Positions 15,318 through 23,980 of a DNA stretch of 34,113 bases are shown piece by piece (positions within the stretch are counted from its first letter, which is position 1; every line of letters starts with the position of its first letter). This stretch comes from an uncultured Bacteroidota bacterium. Lineage in GTDB: Bacteria; Bacteroidota; Bacteroidia; Chitinophagales; Chitinophagaceae. Both the position numbers and the translations under genes were made by a program. Where the stretch lies: NCBI GenBank assembly GCA_903878475.1, contig CAIRHQ010000213.1:1-34113 (forward strand), in the 5' to 3' direction. The notes beneath the pieces were generated by a model. That model was not told where the DNA came from. It saw only the letters and a list, made by a program, of their open reading frames with translations, and did not search any database.

Positions 15318-16541
15318 TTAAGGTTTCAGGTCGCAACTGCTACCTGGTTTCAAAGGAGTTTTATACACTCCATTTTCAATAATAACAGGATCAAGAAAAT
15401 ATTTTTGTAAATGGGGAATATGTTCAAGGAAAAGAGCTTCATGCCCCACTGAAATATGATTGAATAAAACAAGGTGTTGATGAAGCTGTCCCATATCGCC
15501 TACATGAGGAACAACCGGTACTCCAAATTTTTTACACAATAAACTTATCGTTATAAATTCACTTACACCACCTACCCTAACAGCATCCACCTGCATAAAA
15601 CCGGCACAACGCGTTTGCAGGTAATTTTTGAAAATGATTCGGTTGGGCACATGTTCTCCTAATGCAAGTTTGGTGGGCGCTATTTGATCTGCCAATGTTT
15701 TATGCGCTAATATATCATCAGGGTGAGTTGGTTCTTCAATCCAATACGGTTTGATACTTTGCAACTGCTTACAGATTTTAATGGCGTTGGGCAATGTCCA
15801 TTGCTGATTCGCATCCAGCATAATCTTTACGTTATCGCCGGCAGTTTCGCGAACGATATTAGCTCGTCGTATATCTCTTTCACTGTCTGCAGAACCCACT
15901 TTCAGCTTCATCGCAGTAAAACCTTCCGCGATTGCCTTTTTACAATTCTCTCTTACTTTTTCATCAGAATAGTTAAACCATCCGATTGATGTGTCATAAC
16001 CCGAATATCCTGTTTCAATTATTTTTTCTCTTTTATTCCTCCCCTCCTCTTGAGATTTCAATAATTGTAAGGCTTCATCCCGGGTAAGTTCATCTTCGAG
16101 ATAAGAGAGATCGAGTGTATCAATGATCTGTTCAGGAGAAAGATCGATCAGTAATTTCCATAAAGGAACGCCACGTTTTTTTGCCCACAGATCATAACAG
16201 GCATTGGTAACAGATGCCAATGCAAGATGAACAATTCCTTTATGTGGACCGAGCCATCTGAACTGCTGTTCATTTGACAAACGATTAAACAAAGAGCCAA
16301 AAGAAGACATCATTTCCTCGATATCGTTTCCCACTAATTTGTCTGCATAGAATTTTGCGGCTTTACAAACCAGGTCATTCCCTTCGCCTAATGTAAAGGC
16401 GAAACCGGTTCCTGTAATGCCTGAATCATCAATCAAATTGGTTACCGCATAGGAATATACCGGGTCACGATGAATGGCATCGCTCCCTGCACCACTTTCC
16501 AATTGATATCTGGCATCCCTTATTTCAACTCTTTTGATCAT
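15318..16541 (-). CDS. L-fuconate dehydratase (enolase superfamily)
   Basis: 407 residues, cytosolic. It converts L-fuconate to 2-keto-3-deoxy-L-fuconate in the oxidative fucose pathway. The capping-domain motif GSDAIHRDPVYSYA matches FucD. The barrel carries KLK (Lys212, Lys214), metal ligands Asp243 (LDANQQW), Glu269 (IEEPTHPDD) and Glu296 (GEHVPNR), and base His346 (PHVGDMG). All active-site positions known for Xanthomonas FucD are present at a constant offset of about 5-6 residues. Known FucD proteins are slightly longer, about 430-440 residues, so this one has a shorter tail. It lies 49 bases after a GH29 gene and directly before the symporter. With the SDR dehydrogenase it defines fucose as a main catabolised sugar. 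Confidence 0.92.
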   Translation of the reverse strand: MIKRVEIRDARYQLESGAGSDAIHRDPVYSYAVTNLIDDSGITGTGFAFTLGEGNDLVCKAAKFYADKLVGNDIEEMMSSFGSLFNRLSNEQQFRWLGPHKGIVHLALASVTNACYDLWAKKRGVPLWKLLIDLSPEQIIDTLDLSYLEDELTRDEALQLLKSQEEGRNKREKIIETGYSGYDTSIGWFNYSDEKVRENCKKAIAEGFTAMKLKVGSADSERDIRRANIVRETAGDNVKIMLDANQQWTLPNAIKICKQLQSIKPYWIEEPTHPDDILAHKTLADQIAPTKLALGEHVPNRIIFKNYLQTRCAGFMQVDAVRVGGVSEFITISLLCKKFGVPVVPHVGDMGQLHQHLVLFNHISVGHEALFLEHIPHLQKYFLDPVIIENGVYKTPLKPGSSCDLKP

Positions 16542-16590
16542 ATAATTTAACTAACATTTTACTGTATTCCTATTCCGATATGATAATGTT

Positions 16591-17886
16591 TTAATTCATT
16601 ACTAATGGAAGCCCTTCTGCTATTGTGTTTATTTCAATTACCAATACCGTATCATTTTTATCCGGGAGAATGGCAGGTAGTTTTATATGGATCTTATCTG
16701 TCTGATCAAAAACCAAATTCTCTCCTGAAAGAAAATGAACACTATTAATTTTCACGCCACTTATTACTGGCAGATTAACAGAATTGATATCCTGCTTAAA
16801 CAAATGAATATATATTTTACTTCCTTTTCTGGTGGCTGCCCATTCTTTATTGGGTTTGTAAGGTCCACCCTTAGTTCCGTAAATAGACTCGCCATATTTG
16901 TTAAGCCAGCGGCCAATGGTATCTAAGAGTTTTATTTGTCGATCTTCCATTCGTCCATCCATCATTGGTCCTACATTGAATAATAGATTCCCGTTACCGC
17001 CCGAAGTGGAGGCTAGTGTTTGAATGGATTGCTGAGCAGTTTTCATTTTATCATTGGGTTTCCACGACCATTGGTTACAGATGGTAATGCAGGATTCCCA
17101 TGGATCTTTCATATTGATCTCACCTACTTCCTGTTCCGGCGTTGCATAATCTCCAACTGTCAGTGGTGATATTGTTTTATGCGATCCTTTTCCCAATCTG
17201 TTATTTACGATGATCTTTTTATCCAGTAGTTTGATATGATCATATACTTCCTGCCCAAATTCTTTTGTCCATGGCTTTTCCCAGTTACCATCAAACCAAA
17301 GCATATAGGGATGATATTTTGTGATAAGTTCTGAAAGCTCATTCTTGATCTTCTTTACAAATCGGTTCATATCTGCTTTGGGATCAGGGATACTGTCGCC
17401 CAGATTGTGTAATGGATAATCAGTATCATGCCAATCCAGAATAGTGAAGTAGATACAAAATGCGATCCCATTATTTTTACAGGCTGTAGCCAACTCACCT
17501 ACAATATCTCTTTTAAAAGGAGAATACTTGATATTATAATCAGTATAAGCAGACGGCCATAAACAAAATCCATCATGGTGTTTGGACGTGATGGTAATAT
17601 ATTTCATACCAGCAGCTTTTGCTGTCTTTACCCATTTATCAGCATTAAATAAAACAGGATTGAATTCTTTATATAAGTTATCATATTCAACCGTAGGTAC
17701 TTGGTGGCCGCGTGACCATCCAATTTCCGTACCCCGCAAACTTACCGGACCCCAGTGAATGAACATTCCAAAACGTTTATCCATAAAATCTTTCAGAATT
17801 GCGGGATCTGTTTTAAAAGGTTTGTTTTGCGCAATTGACAGGGCTGATATTAACAGAAAAGGAATTAAAAAAACTGTCTTTTTCAT
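16591..17886 (-). CDS. GH29 alpha-L-fucosidase, exported (copy 1)
   Basis: 431 residues from the ATG at 17886, which starts a clean signal peptide (MKKTVFLIPFLLISALSIAQ). The frame is open upstream to 18045, but that part lies inside the SDR gene. An ATG at 17913 overlaps the SDR stop as ATGA and would add nine residues. GH29 marks: GMFIHWGPVSLRG, ITSKHHDGFCLWPS, DIVGELATACKNNG, and the nucleophile Asp199 in MLWFDGNWE. The C-terminal beta-sandwich is short. GH29 hydrolyses alpha-L-fucosides with retention. The second GH29 (20304-21773) is clearly different in sequence, so the two probably cleave different linkages. Between the SDR and FucD genes, which fits fucose release feeding oxidation. 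Confidence 0.93.
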   Translation of the reverse strand: MKKTVFLIPFLLISALSIAQNKPFKTDPAILKDFMDKRFGMFIHWGPVSLRGTEIGWSRGHQVPTVEYDNLYKEFNPVLFNADKWVKTAKAAGMKYITITSKHHDGFCLWPSAYTDYNIKYSPFKRDIVGELATACKNNGIAFCIYFTILDWHDTDYPLHNLGDSIPDPKADMNRFVKKIKNELSELITKYHPYMLWFDGNWEKPWTKEFGQEVYDHIKLLDKKIIVNNRLGKGSHKTISPLTVGDYATPEQEVGEINMKDPWESCITICNQWSWKPNDKMKTAQQSIQTLASTSGGNGNLLFNVGPMMDGRMEDRQIKLLDTIGRWLNKYGESIYGTKGGPYKPNKEWAATRKGSKIYIHLFKQDINSVNLPVISGVKINSVHFLSGENLVFDQTDKIHIKLPAILPDKNDTVLVIEINTIAEGLPLVMN

Positions 17887-17909
17887 AACTAAATTATTGT
17901 TTTCGGTAA

Positions 17910-18695
17910 TCATATAATTAATCCGGCCCTTCTGTATCCCAACTCTGCACCTCCACTCACCGGCATAATACATCCGGTAACAAATCTTGCTTTTTCTGAT
18001 AAAAGAAATACACAAACATCTGCCACCACATCTCCTTCCGGGCAATAGCCCAATGCATGTATTTCATTCAGGTATTTTTCTTTGTTAGGTGTATCCGGGT
18101 TTTGGTATTCTTCTGCCCATTCCCGTAACATAGGTGTCCACACACCTGCCGGACTAATCGCATTAACTCTGATTCCATAGGGAGCGTAATCAAGGGCCAT
18201 TGATTTTGTGAGGGCATTTATTCCTCCTTTGGTAGCAGTATACGCCGCGTGATTTTCCTGACCTATTTGTCCAACTAGGCTGCTGGTATTAAGGATGCAC
18301 CCCTTTGTTTCTTTCAAGGCATTGAATCCTGATTTTACAGTATGATAGATCCCTTTCAGGTTAATACTCATCAGCATATCCCATTCTTCTGCGGAGGTTT
18401 CATGAACAGGTTTTGAAGGTGATGATATACCCGCATTGTTGTGAATGGCATCCAGTTTTCCATAAACAGCTAATGTTTTCGCAACGGCATTTACTACATC
18501 TTTTTCGTTTGAAATATCGCAATAGATTCCAAGATGTTCGTTACCCAACTCGGCAATTACTTCCTGCAGGCGTTTTTCGTTATTCGAAGCAATAACAACC
18601 CTTGCACCTTCATTTACATAGGCTTTGGCACATTCATATCCAATTCCATCTGAGCCTCCGGTTAGAAATATCACTTTCTCATTTAATAATTTCAT
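17910..18695 (-). CDS. SDR dehydrogenase, probable L-fucose (or 2-keto-3-deoxy-L-fuconate) dehydrogenase
   Basis: 261 residues, classical short-chain dehydrogenase. The cofactor loop TGGSDGIG is at 12-19, NNAG at 86-89, catalytic Ser139, Tyr152 and Lys156 are in SSLVGQIG ... YTATK, and SPAGVWTPM follows. The C-terminus PVSGGAELGYR is typical of a sugar-dehydrogenase subgroup that I associate with fucose loci. In the oxidative fucose route one SDR oxidises L-fucose to its lactone and another oxidises 2-keto-3-deoxy-L-fuconate; only one is present here, and position next to FucD does not tell which. Asn38 after the second strand (VVIASNNEKR) weakly favours neither NAD nor NADP. It begins 37 bases after a sulfatase and ends 23 bases before a GH29 start. 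Confidence 0.88.
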   Translation of the reverse strand: MKLLNEKVIFLTGGSDGIGYECAKAYVNEGARVVIASNNEKRLQEVIAELGNEHLGIYCDISNEKDVVNAVAKTLAVYGKLDAIHNNAGISSPSKPVHETSAEEWDMLMSINLKGIYHTVKSGFNALKETKGCILNTSSLVGQIGQENHAAYTATKGGINALTKSMALDYAPYGIRVNAISPAGVWTPMLREWAEEYQNPDTPNKEKYLNEIHALGYCPEGDVVADVCVFLLSEKARFVTGCIMPVSGGAELGYRRAGLII

Positions 18696-18732
18696 GATGT
18701 CCTTTTAGTCCTTTCTAAAATAATATTACTTC

Positions 18733-20220
18733 TTAATTAAGTTTTGCAGCTGGTCTTACTTCTGAACCAATGCTATTGGTTAAACCATCGCCTATTTCCT
18801 TTCGGTATTTGTCTGCTATTTCATTCAGCCTTTTTACAATATCAGGATGTTGTTCTTTAACATCTCTGTCTTCTCCCGGATCTGATGAAAGGTTAAATAA
18901 AGAAAGTCTTACAGAATCACTTCCATATTTACCGGGAAATCCATCCTGACCAATTGCACCCGGCTTATTATAAGTTTGAGAGATACAGGGAAACACCAAC
19001 TTCCAGTTTCCTTTTCTGATCGCTTTTAAATTATTCTTGTCATAGTAGTATACAAACTCATCTCGGGGATTGGCATCTTTAACTGCGGTAAAAAGATCAA
19101 ATACATTAACCCCATCAATTTTTTTACCCGGAAATTTTGTTTTGCAGATTGTTGCAATAGTTGGCAACATATCCATGGTAGTGGTTAATTTATTACAGAT
19201 GGTTCCTGCAGGTATTTTTTTAGGCCAGCTTACAATAAAAGGAACTTTTAAACCACCATCCCAAGCTGTTCCTTTTCCTTCGCGCAAGCCACCTGTGTTT
19301 CCTGCATGGTTGCCAAATGTTAACCAGGGTCCATTATCGCTGCTGAAAATGATCAGTGTATTATCAGCAATCCCATTTGCTTTTAATGCTTTCATTACTT
19401 CACCCACTGACCAGTCTACTTCTTCCATCACATCGCCAAACAATCCGGCGCCACTTTTCCCTTTGAATCTGGACGAAGCCGCTATAGGTACATGCACCAT
19501 TGCATGAGCAAGGTATAAAAAGAAGGGTTTGCTTTTATTCTCATTAATAAACTTCACTGCTCTTTCTGTATAGGTCTTGGTAAGCTGTGCTTGATCATCC
19601 AATGTTTTTAATATTTTTACTACTTTGTTTCCTTCAAATAATGGCAGTGGTGGATAGGTAGAACGATAACTACTTGTATCTGTCCATGGTGTACCATCAT
19701 AATAAACCGGCCACATATCATTAGAATAAGGCAAACCAAAGAATTCATCAAAGCCCTGTTGCATGGGAAGATAAGGTTCTCTATTTCCTAAATGCCATTT
19801 CCCAATCATGGATGTTTTATAACCCTTGGTATGCAATAATTCTGCAATGGTTTCTTCCTCCGGATTCAATGCAATTTTGCTTCTGTGATCCAGTGCACCG
19901 TTAATACCAATGCGGGTAGGATAACAACCGGTAAGTAAAGCACTTCTTGATGCAGAACATACCGCCTGTGCATCATAAAAATTAGTGAACCGCATACCTT
20001 CGGCTGCAAGTTTATTCATATTAGGCGTATGGTAAGGGCCACCACCATAGCACTCTGGATCTCCATAGCCCATATCGTCCATAAATATGATAACAACATT
20101 CGGTACAGGTTCTTTACCGGTTTGTATTTCAATGCCTCGATAACTCCCAGATATTATCGGAACAACTAATAAAATCAGTACGGCTCGGAAAAAACTAAAT
20201 TTATTCTTAATCTGTTTCAT
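18733..20220 (-). CDS. Exported S1-family arylsulfatase-like sulfatase
   Basis: 495 residues with a signal peptide or signal anchor (hydrophobic 11-25, after MKQIKNKFSF). The formylglycine signature is CSASRSALLTG with Cys88 and Arg92, metal ligands Asp48-Asp49 are in IFMDDMGYGD, the sulfate-site phrase is MIGKWHLG, and SSDNGPW plus the C-terminal LFNLSSDPGEDRDV complete the family pattern. It resembles the arylsulfatase A/N-acetylgalactosamine-6-sulfatase branch. The exact substrate is unknown. Needs post-translational Cys-to-formylglycine conversion by a maturase not encoded here. It follows a GH29 gene after 83 bases and precedes the SDR gene by 37. Confidence 0.92.
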   Translation of the reverse strand: MKQIKNKFSFFRAVLILLVVPIISGSYRGIEIQTGKEPVPNVVIIFMDDMGYGDPECYGGGPYHTPNMNKLAAEGMRFTNFYDAQAVCSASRSALLTGCYPTRIGINGALDHRSKIALNPEEETIAELLHTKGYKTSMIGKWHLGNREPYLPMQQGFDEFFGLPYSNDMWPVYYDGTPWTDTSSYRSTYPPLPLFEGNKVVKILKTLDDQAQLTKTYTERAVKFINENKSKPFFLYLAHAMVHVPIAASSRFKGKSGAGLFGDVMEEVDWSVGEVMKALKANGIADNTLIIFSSDNGPWLTFGNHAGNTGGLREGKGTAWDGGLKVPFIVSWPKKIPAGTICNKLTTTMDMLPTIATICKTKFPGKKIDGVNVFDLFTAVKDANPRDEFVYYYDKNNLKAIRKGNWKLVFPCISQTYNKPGAIGQDGFPGKYGSDSVRLSLFNLSSDPGEDRDVKEQHPDIVKRLNEIADKYRKEIGDGLTNSIGSEVRPAAKLN

Positions 20221-20303
20221 ATTTATTGAATGGATTATAAAACATTAATGGATTTATTGAAGTGTACAATCTTATGTTTACTTCTCATTTCATGACTCTG
20301 TTT

Positions 20304-21773
20304 TTATTGATCACTTACCACTTTTAGAACCCACACATTAGCTGATGAACTTTTCCCGGCTTCCGGCAAGATTATTTCAATGTCTTCAGTGGTTTGTTTC
20401 CAGTTTAGTTTTTGTCCGGTGCTCAATAATTGTATTTTGTCACCAGTGTTCATTGCAAGTTTGGTTAACACGGTTTTCTGATCAGGATATTCAAACAGAA
20501 ATACATATTTGGTTTTACCATCTTTAGTTTGTGTGTACCTGATTCGATCTCCCTCTCCAAAAACTTTATACATTCTTGTTCCATAAATGGCTTCACCGTT
20601 TATTTTAATCCAGCTGCCTATTTCTTTAAGTCTGCTATAGGCTTCTTCATGCCATTCACCATCAGGGCCCGGCCCAATATTTAAAAGGTAATTACCACCT
20701 TTACTTACAATGTCTACAAGTTTCTTTATGATCTCACCGGCAGTTTTATAATTTTCATCAGCAATATAACTCCAGCTTTTCCCCATCGTCATACAGGTTT
20801 CCCATGGATAAGGCAGACCATTATCAGGAATATGTTGTTCAGGCGTTAAATAATTCTGCTGCTCGCCGGGCACTTCCCTATCAACCACCAATAATTTAGG
20901 TTGTTTTGCCCTTGCTTCTTTTACCAATAAAGGCATATTGATATCCTGGCTTTGCGAATTGAACATCGCATTTTTATTTTCGAGGTTTTTTGCGAATTCG
21001 CTTTTGATCTCTTCCATTGTTTTTTTTCGTACCCAACCGCCGTCAAGCCAAAGGATATCAATTTTTCCATACCCGGTCATCAACTCATTGATTTGATTAT
21101 GCGTATAGTCGACAAAATTTTTCCACTGTTCCGGATGACTGGCAATACTATAATTTACATTATGGTCAATCGGCGGAAAACGTTTCCACCAATAATAATC
21201 GCTATGCCAGTCAGGTTTTGAAAAATAAGCACCCACCCACATATTTTCTTTCCGGAATGCATCAAACACAAATTTTGTAACATTACTTTTTGGATTAATA
21301 GAAAATGGACAATCCTTGTCTGTTATTTTATAGTCAGTGTATTTACTATCAAACATGCAAAATCCATCATGATGTTTGGTAGTAAAGATCATGTATTTCA
21401 TACCGGCATCTTTCGCGGCAGCGGCCCATTTAGCCGGATCAAATTTTGTAGGATTAAATGTCTTTTTAAGACCTTCGTATTTTTTTAAATAGGAAAAATA
21501 GTCTTCCTCGTTTCGTTTAGTTCTGGCACCTGTTGCCCAACCTACATCATCAGGACTGATACTCCAGCTTTCCACAATACTCCATTGACTGTATGCGCCC
21601 CAATGCATAAGCAGCCCAAATTTCAGGTCCTGCCATTCATCCAATCTTTTCTGAATAGCCGTATCAGGATCTGGATAATATTCACGTTGTTGACCAGATA
21701 CTTTACCATTCATATTAAAAAGAATTCCCAGAAGAATAGATACGACTATGAATATTTTCTTTTTGCTTTTCAT
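20304..21773 (-). CDS. GH29 alpha-L-fucosidase, exported (copy 2)
   Basis: 489 residues with a signal peptide (MKSKKKIFIVVSILLGILFN, cleavage near VSGQ). The GH29 barrel shows FGLLMHWGAYSQWS, FTTKHHDGFCMFDSKYTDY, and nucleophile Asp244 in DILWLDGGWV. Later come HIPDNGLPYPWETCMT, and NYLLNIGPGPDGEWHEEAY near the barrel end, then a C-terminal beta domain. The GHHDGF and LDGGW forms place it in the broad-specificity type of GH29. First intact gene after the susD terminator and the sulfatase scrap, so a promoter may lie in 21774-21838, but I see no clear box. Confidence 0.94.
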   Translation of the reverse strand: MKSKKKIFIVVSILLGILFNMNGKVSGQQREYYPDPDTAIQKRLDEWQDLKFGLLMHWGAYSQWSIVESWSISPDDVGWATGARTKRNEEDYFSYLKKYEGLKKTFNPTKFDPAKWAAAAKDAGMKYMIFTTKHHDGFCMFDSKYTDYKITDKDCPFSINPKSNVTKFVFDAFRKENMWVGAYFSKPDWHSDYYWWKRFPPIDHNVNYSIASHPEQWKNFVDYTHNQINELMTGYGKIDILWLDGGWVRKKTMEEIKSEFAKNLENKNAMFNSQSQDINMPLLVKEARAKQPKLLVVDREVPGEQQNYLTPEQHIPDNGLPYPWETCMTMGKSWSYIADENYKTAGEIIKKLVDIVSKGGNYLLNIGPGPDGEWHEEAYSRLKEIGSWIKINGEAIYGTRMYKVFGEGDRIRYTQTKDGKTKYVFLFEYPDQKTVLTKLAMNTGDKIQLLSTGQKLNWKQTTEDIEIILPEAGKSSSANVWVLKVVSDQ

Positions 21774-21838
21774 GTCTGATTTTACTTAGTTTGTGTTAGC
21801 AGTTATAATAATGCTTTATTTAAGTTCCACATCAACAC

Positions 21839-22090
21839 TCATTTTCCATTCAACCATTGCAACGTGTTAGGATAAAAATTTTCTATATTCGATTGAAAAG
21901 TGCCTTTTGTTGTTCGCCCGTTTTTAATACATTTTATCAGTAATTTTTTTAGCTCATTTACTTTATAGGGATATACTGCCTGAATTTTTTCTAGTTCACC
22001 AGCATCATTCTTTAAGTTAAATAACAGAACCACTGGCAGCCCTTCTTCTTTCCCTGGTTTGGGATAGGTCCACCCGCCAGAACCTATTAA
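21839..22090 (-). pseudogene. C-terminal remnant of an S1 sulfatase
   Basis: An open frame of 84 codons ends at TGA (21839-21841) and is cut off by a TGA at 22091-22093 in the same frame. There is no ATG start; a GTG at 22033 is the only candidate. The residues read like the last part of an arylsulfatase: GSGGWTYPKPGKEEG, then LFNLKNDAGELEKI, then YPYKVNELKKLL, and NGRTTKG, matching the usual LYNLxxDPxExxN ... L ... GRSTPG ending. The remaining 400 or so residues, including the active-site Cys, are missing; susD and its terminator lie directly upstream. A deletion probably joined the sulfatase tail to the end of the susCD unit. Confidence 0.75.
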
Positions 22091-22148
22091 TCAAATCCTA
22101 ATTACAATATAAGTTGTAATCTCTATGTTTAACATGTATAAATAAAAG

Positions 22149-22195
22149 AGGGTCCTTATACAATTGTTTATAAAAACATATATGTAAAGGACCCT
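22149..22195 (-). terminator. Terminator after susD
   Basis: AGGGTCCTT (22149-22157) pairs with AAGGACCCT (22187-22195), and the AT-rich interior can extend the pairing. On the minus strand the stem is followed by CTTTTATTTAT. It lies 18 bases past the susD stop. Confidence 0.7.
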
Positions 22196-22212
22196 ACTCT
22201 GTTAATCAAAAA

Positions 22213-23961
22213 CTACCAACCGGGGTTCTGTGACAACTTTGAATTAAGTGTTATTTCATTTGTTGGAATATTATCGAGATAGTCTCTGCCTGTATTAAAA
22301 TTATAGCCAGTTGCTAACAATGATTTAAATGGATCTACAAAACCAGCTGTATTTATAGCAATAGATAAGGTATATTCTGACGTTAATAATGGAAAGCCGG
22401 TAGGCCTTTTCCCTGCAAACAAGCTGTGTGCTCTCCACCTGCGCCAATCATCATAACGATATCCTTCACAAGCAAGTTCTACGGCTCTTTCTCTTCTAAT
22501 TTCATACAATTCATCCGTTAAAGTATAGCCGAAGTCTGCATAGCTTGATCTGGCAGCATCAGCTTGAATGGTGAATGCTGGCATGCCAGCGCGACTACGT
22601 AATAGATTTAAGCTTTTAGTATAGTCAACAGCCTTACCCATTTCCGCTTGTGCTTCAGCATAGTTCAACAATGCTTCTGCATATCTAAAAATAACAGCAC
22701 CTGTTTCACATGCGGTACTAAATCCAAGTGCTCCGCCAGCAGTTGGGTCTTTTGGATCTGCACCTTTACTCTCCTGGTATCCTGTGGCATTTTTTTGTTC
22801 CGCAGCCTTATCCAAAGCTGGTTTAACAAAAAGCGTTGAGCCGCTTGAGTTATTCCATAAAGTTTGACCTGGCACCCAGATAACTTGACTTAACCTAGGA
22901 TCGCAATCGGTGGATATTTTTGTAAGATAAGCTGATCCCTTAACGGTAGCTGCCAGTGTATTATAATTGTATGGAGTACCTGTTTTAGAAAGATAATTCA
23001 TAATCAATTCATGTGTAACACTGATAGAATTGGTATTACTTGTTACATATTGTTGGAAGTTGTGTGAAAATGTAGTTTGTGTTTTATCAAATTTGCACCA
23101 AAGTCCTATTTCAGTAACCGACCCCAAATTAGTAGAGCTGAATAATGTATTGTAATCTGTTGTAGGTTTACCCGTATTATAGATAGAAACCGTATACTTT
23201 CCTGCAGTTTGAAGTTCTGTAACTGCGTCAACAGCTGCTTGAAAATATTTTGTGGGATTAGCACCTGTTGTACCAAATACAGTACCAGCATGATATTTTT
23301 GCCATGAACCTTCAAACAAAGCAATCCTTGATTTAAATATTAATGCCACTTCTTTGCTCAAACGATTATTACCACCACTTACACTTTTCACAAATCCCAA
23401 ATTAGCAATGGCAGAATCTAAATGATTTAAGATTGAGTCCATCACTTGTATCCTTGAAGTTCTAGGCTTGTATAAAGCAGAATCATTCATTTGTAAGGAA
23501 TTGGTATACCATGGCACGTCGCCATAAGCTTTCACTTTTTCAAAATAGAGCCAAGCTTTAAAGAAATAGGCTTCACCAACAGCTTGAGCAATATTTGCGC
23601 GAGTGTCATTTACGTTTCTAAAGTTTTCGAAAAATATATTTACTGCACGAATATTACCCCAATCCCAGTTACCTCCAGAAATAGTAGCTGTTCTTGTTCC
23701 ATTTAATTGGAGTACAGGCGTGATATAAATTTGATGATCTGAACCAAACATAGCATCCCTTCCCATCATACCTGTATAAATGGTACTTACATTTTTAAAT
23801 GTTGGAAATAAAGCATAAAACTGAATGGTATAATTTTCTAAATCAGATTTTGTTTTCCAATATTGTGAATTAGCAATTTGATCTGGAGGGGGGATATCTA
23901 ATTTTTTATTACATGAAATCAATCCTGTGATAACAATGATGATATATAGATATTTTTTCAT
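22213..23961 (-). CDS. susD: SusD/RagB family outer-membrane glycan-binding lipoprotein
   Basis: 582 residues from the ATG at 23961; an upstream GTG at 24000 would overlap susC and lacks a proper signal. The N-terminus is a lipoprotein signal (lipobox LISC, Cys17). Family landmarks: LDIPPPDQIANSQYWKT just after the signal, EAYFFKAWLYFEKVKAYGDVP, RYAEALLNYAEAQAEMG, LLRSRAGMP, and YEIRRERAVELACEGYRYD before WRRW. SusD proteins cap the SusC porin at the cell surface and grip the oligosaccharide. It starts 19 bases after susC and is followed by a terminator. Confidence 0.97.
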   Translation of the reverse strand: MKKYLYIIIVITGLISCNKKLDIPPPDQIANSQYWKTKSDLENYTIQFYALFPTFKNVSTIYTGMMGRDAMFGSDHQIYITPVLQLNGTRTATISGGNWDWGNIRAVNIFFENFRNVNDTRANIAQAVGEAYFFKAWLYFEKVKAYGDVPWYTNSLQMNDSALYKPRTSRIQVMDSILNHLDSAIANLGFVKSVSGGNNRLSKEVALIFKSRIALFEGSWQKYHAGTVFGTTGANPTKYFQAAVDAVTELQTAGKYTVSIYNTGKPTTDYNTLFSSTNLGSVTEIGLWCKFDKTQTTFSHNFQQYVTSNTNSISVTHELIMNYLSKTGTPYNYNTLAATVKGSAYLTKISTDCDPRLSQVIWVPGQTLWNNSSGSTLFVKPALDKAAEQKNATGYQESKGADPKDPTAGGALGFSTACETGAVIFRYAEALLNYAEAQAEMGKAVDYTKSLNLLRSRAGMPAFTIQADAARSSYADFGYTLTDELYEIRRERAVELACEGYRYDDWRRWRAHSLFAGKRPTGFPLLTSEYTLSIAINTAGFVDPFKSLLATGYNFNTGRDYLDNIPTNEITLNSKLSQNPGW

Positions 23962-23980
23962 AGCTGAGTAATTGATTTTT

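Noticed and set aside
17887-18045. N-terminal extension of the GH29 gene
   Set aside because: It overlaps the SDR gene, is rich in Arg and Cys, and precedes a perfectly good signal peptide start at 17886.
19070-19507. Plus-strand ORF of 145 residues
   Set aside because: It lies wholly inside the sulfatase gene in antisense; it has no promoter and no recognisable domain.
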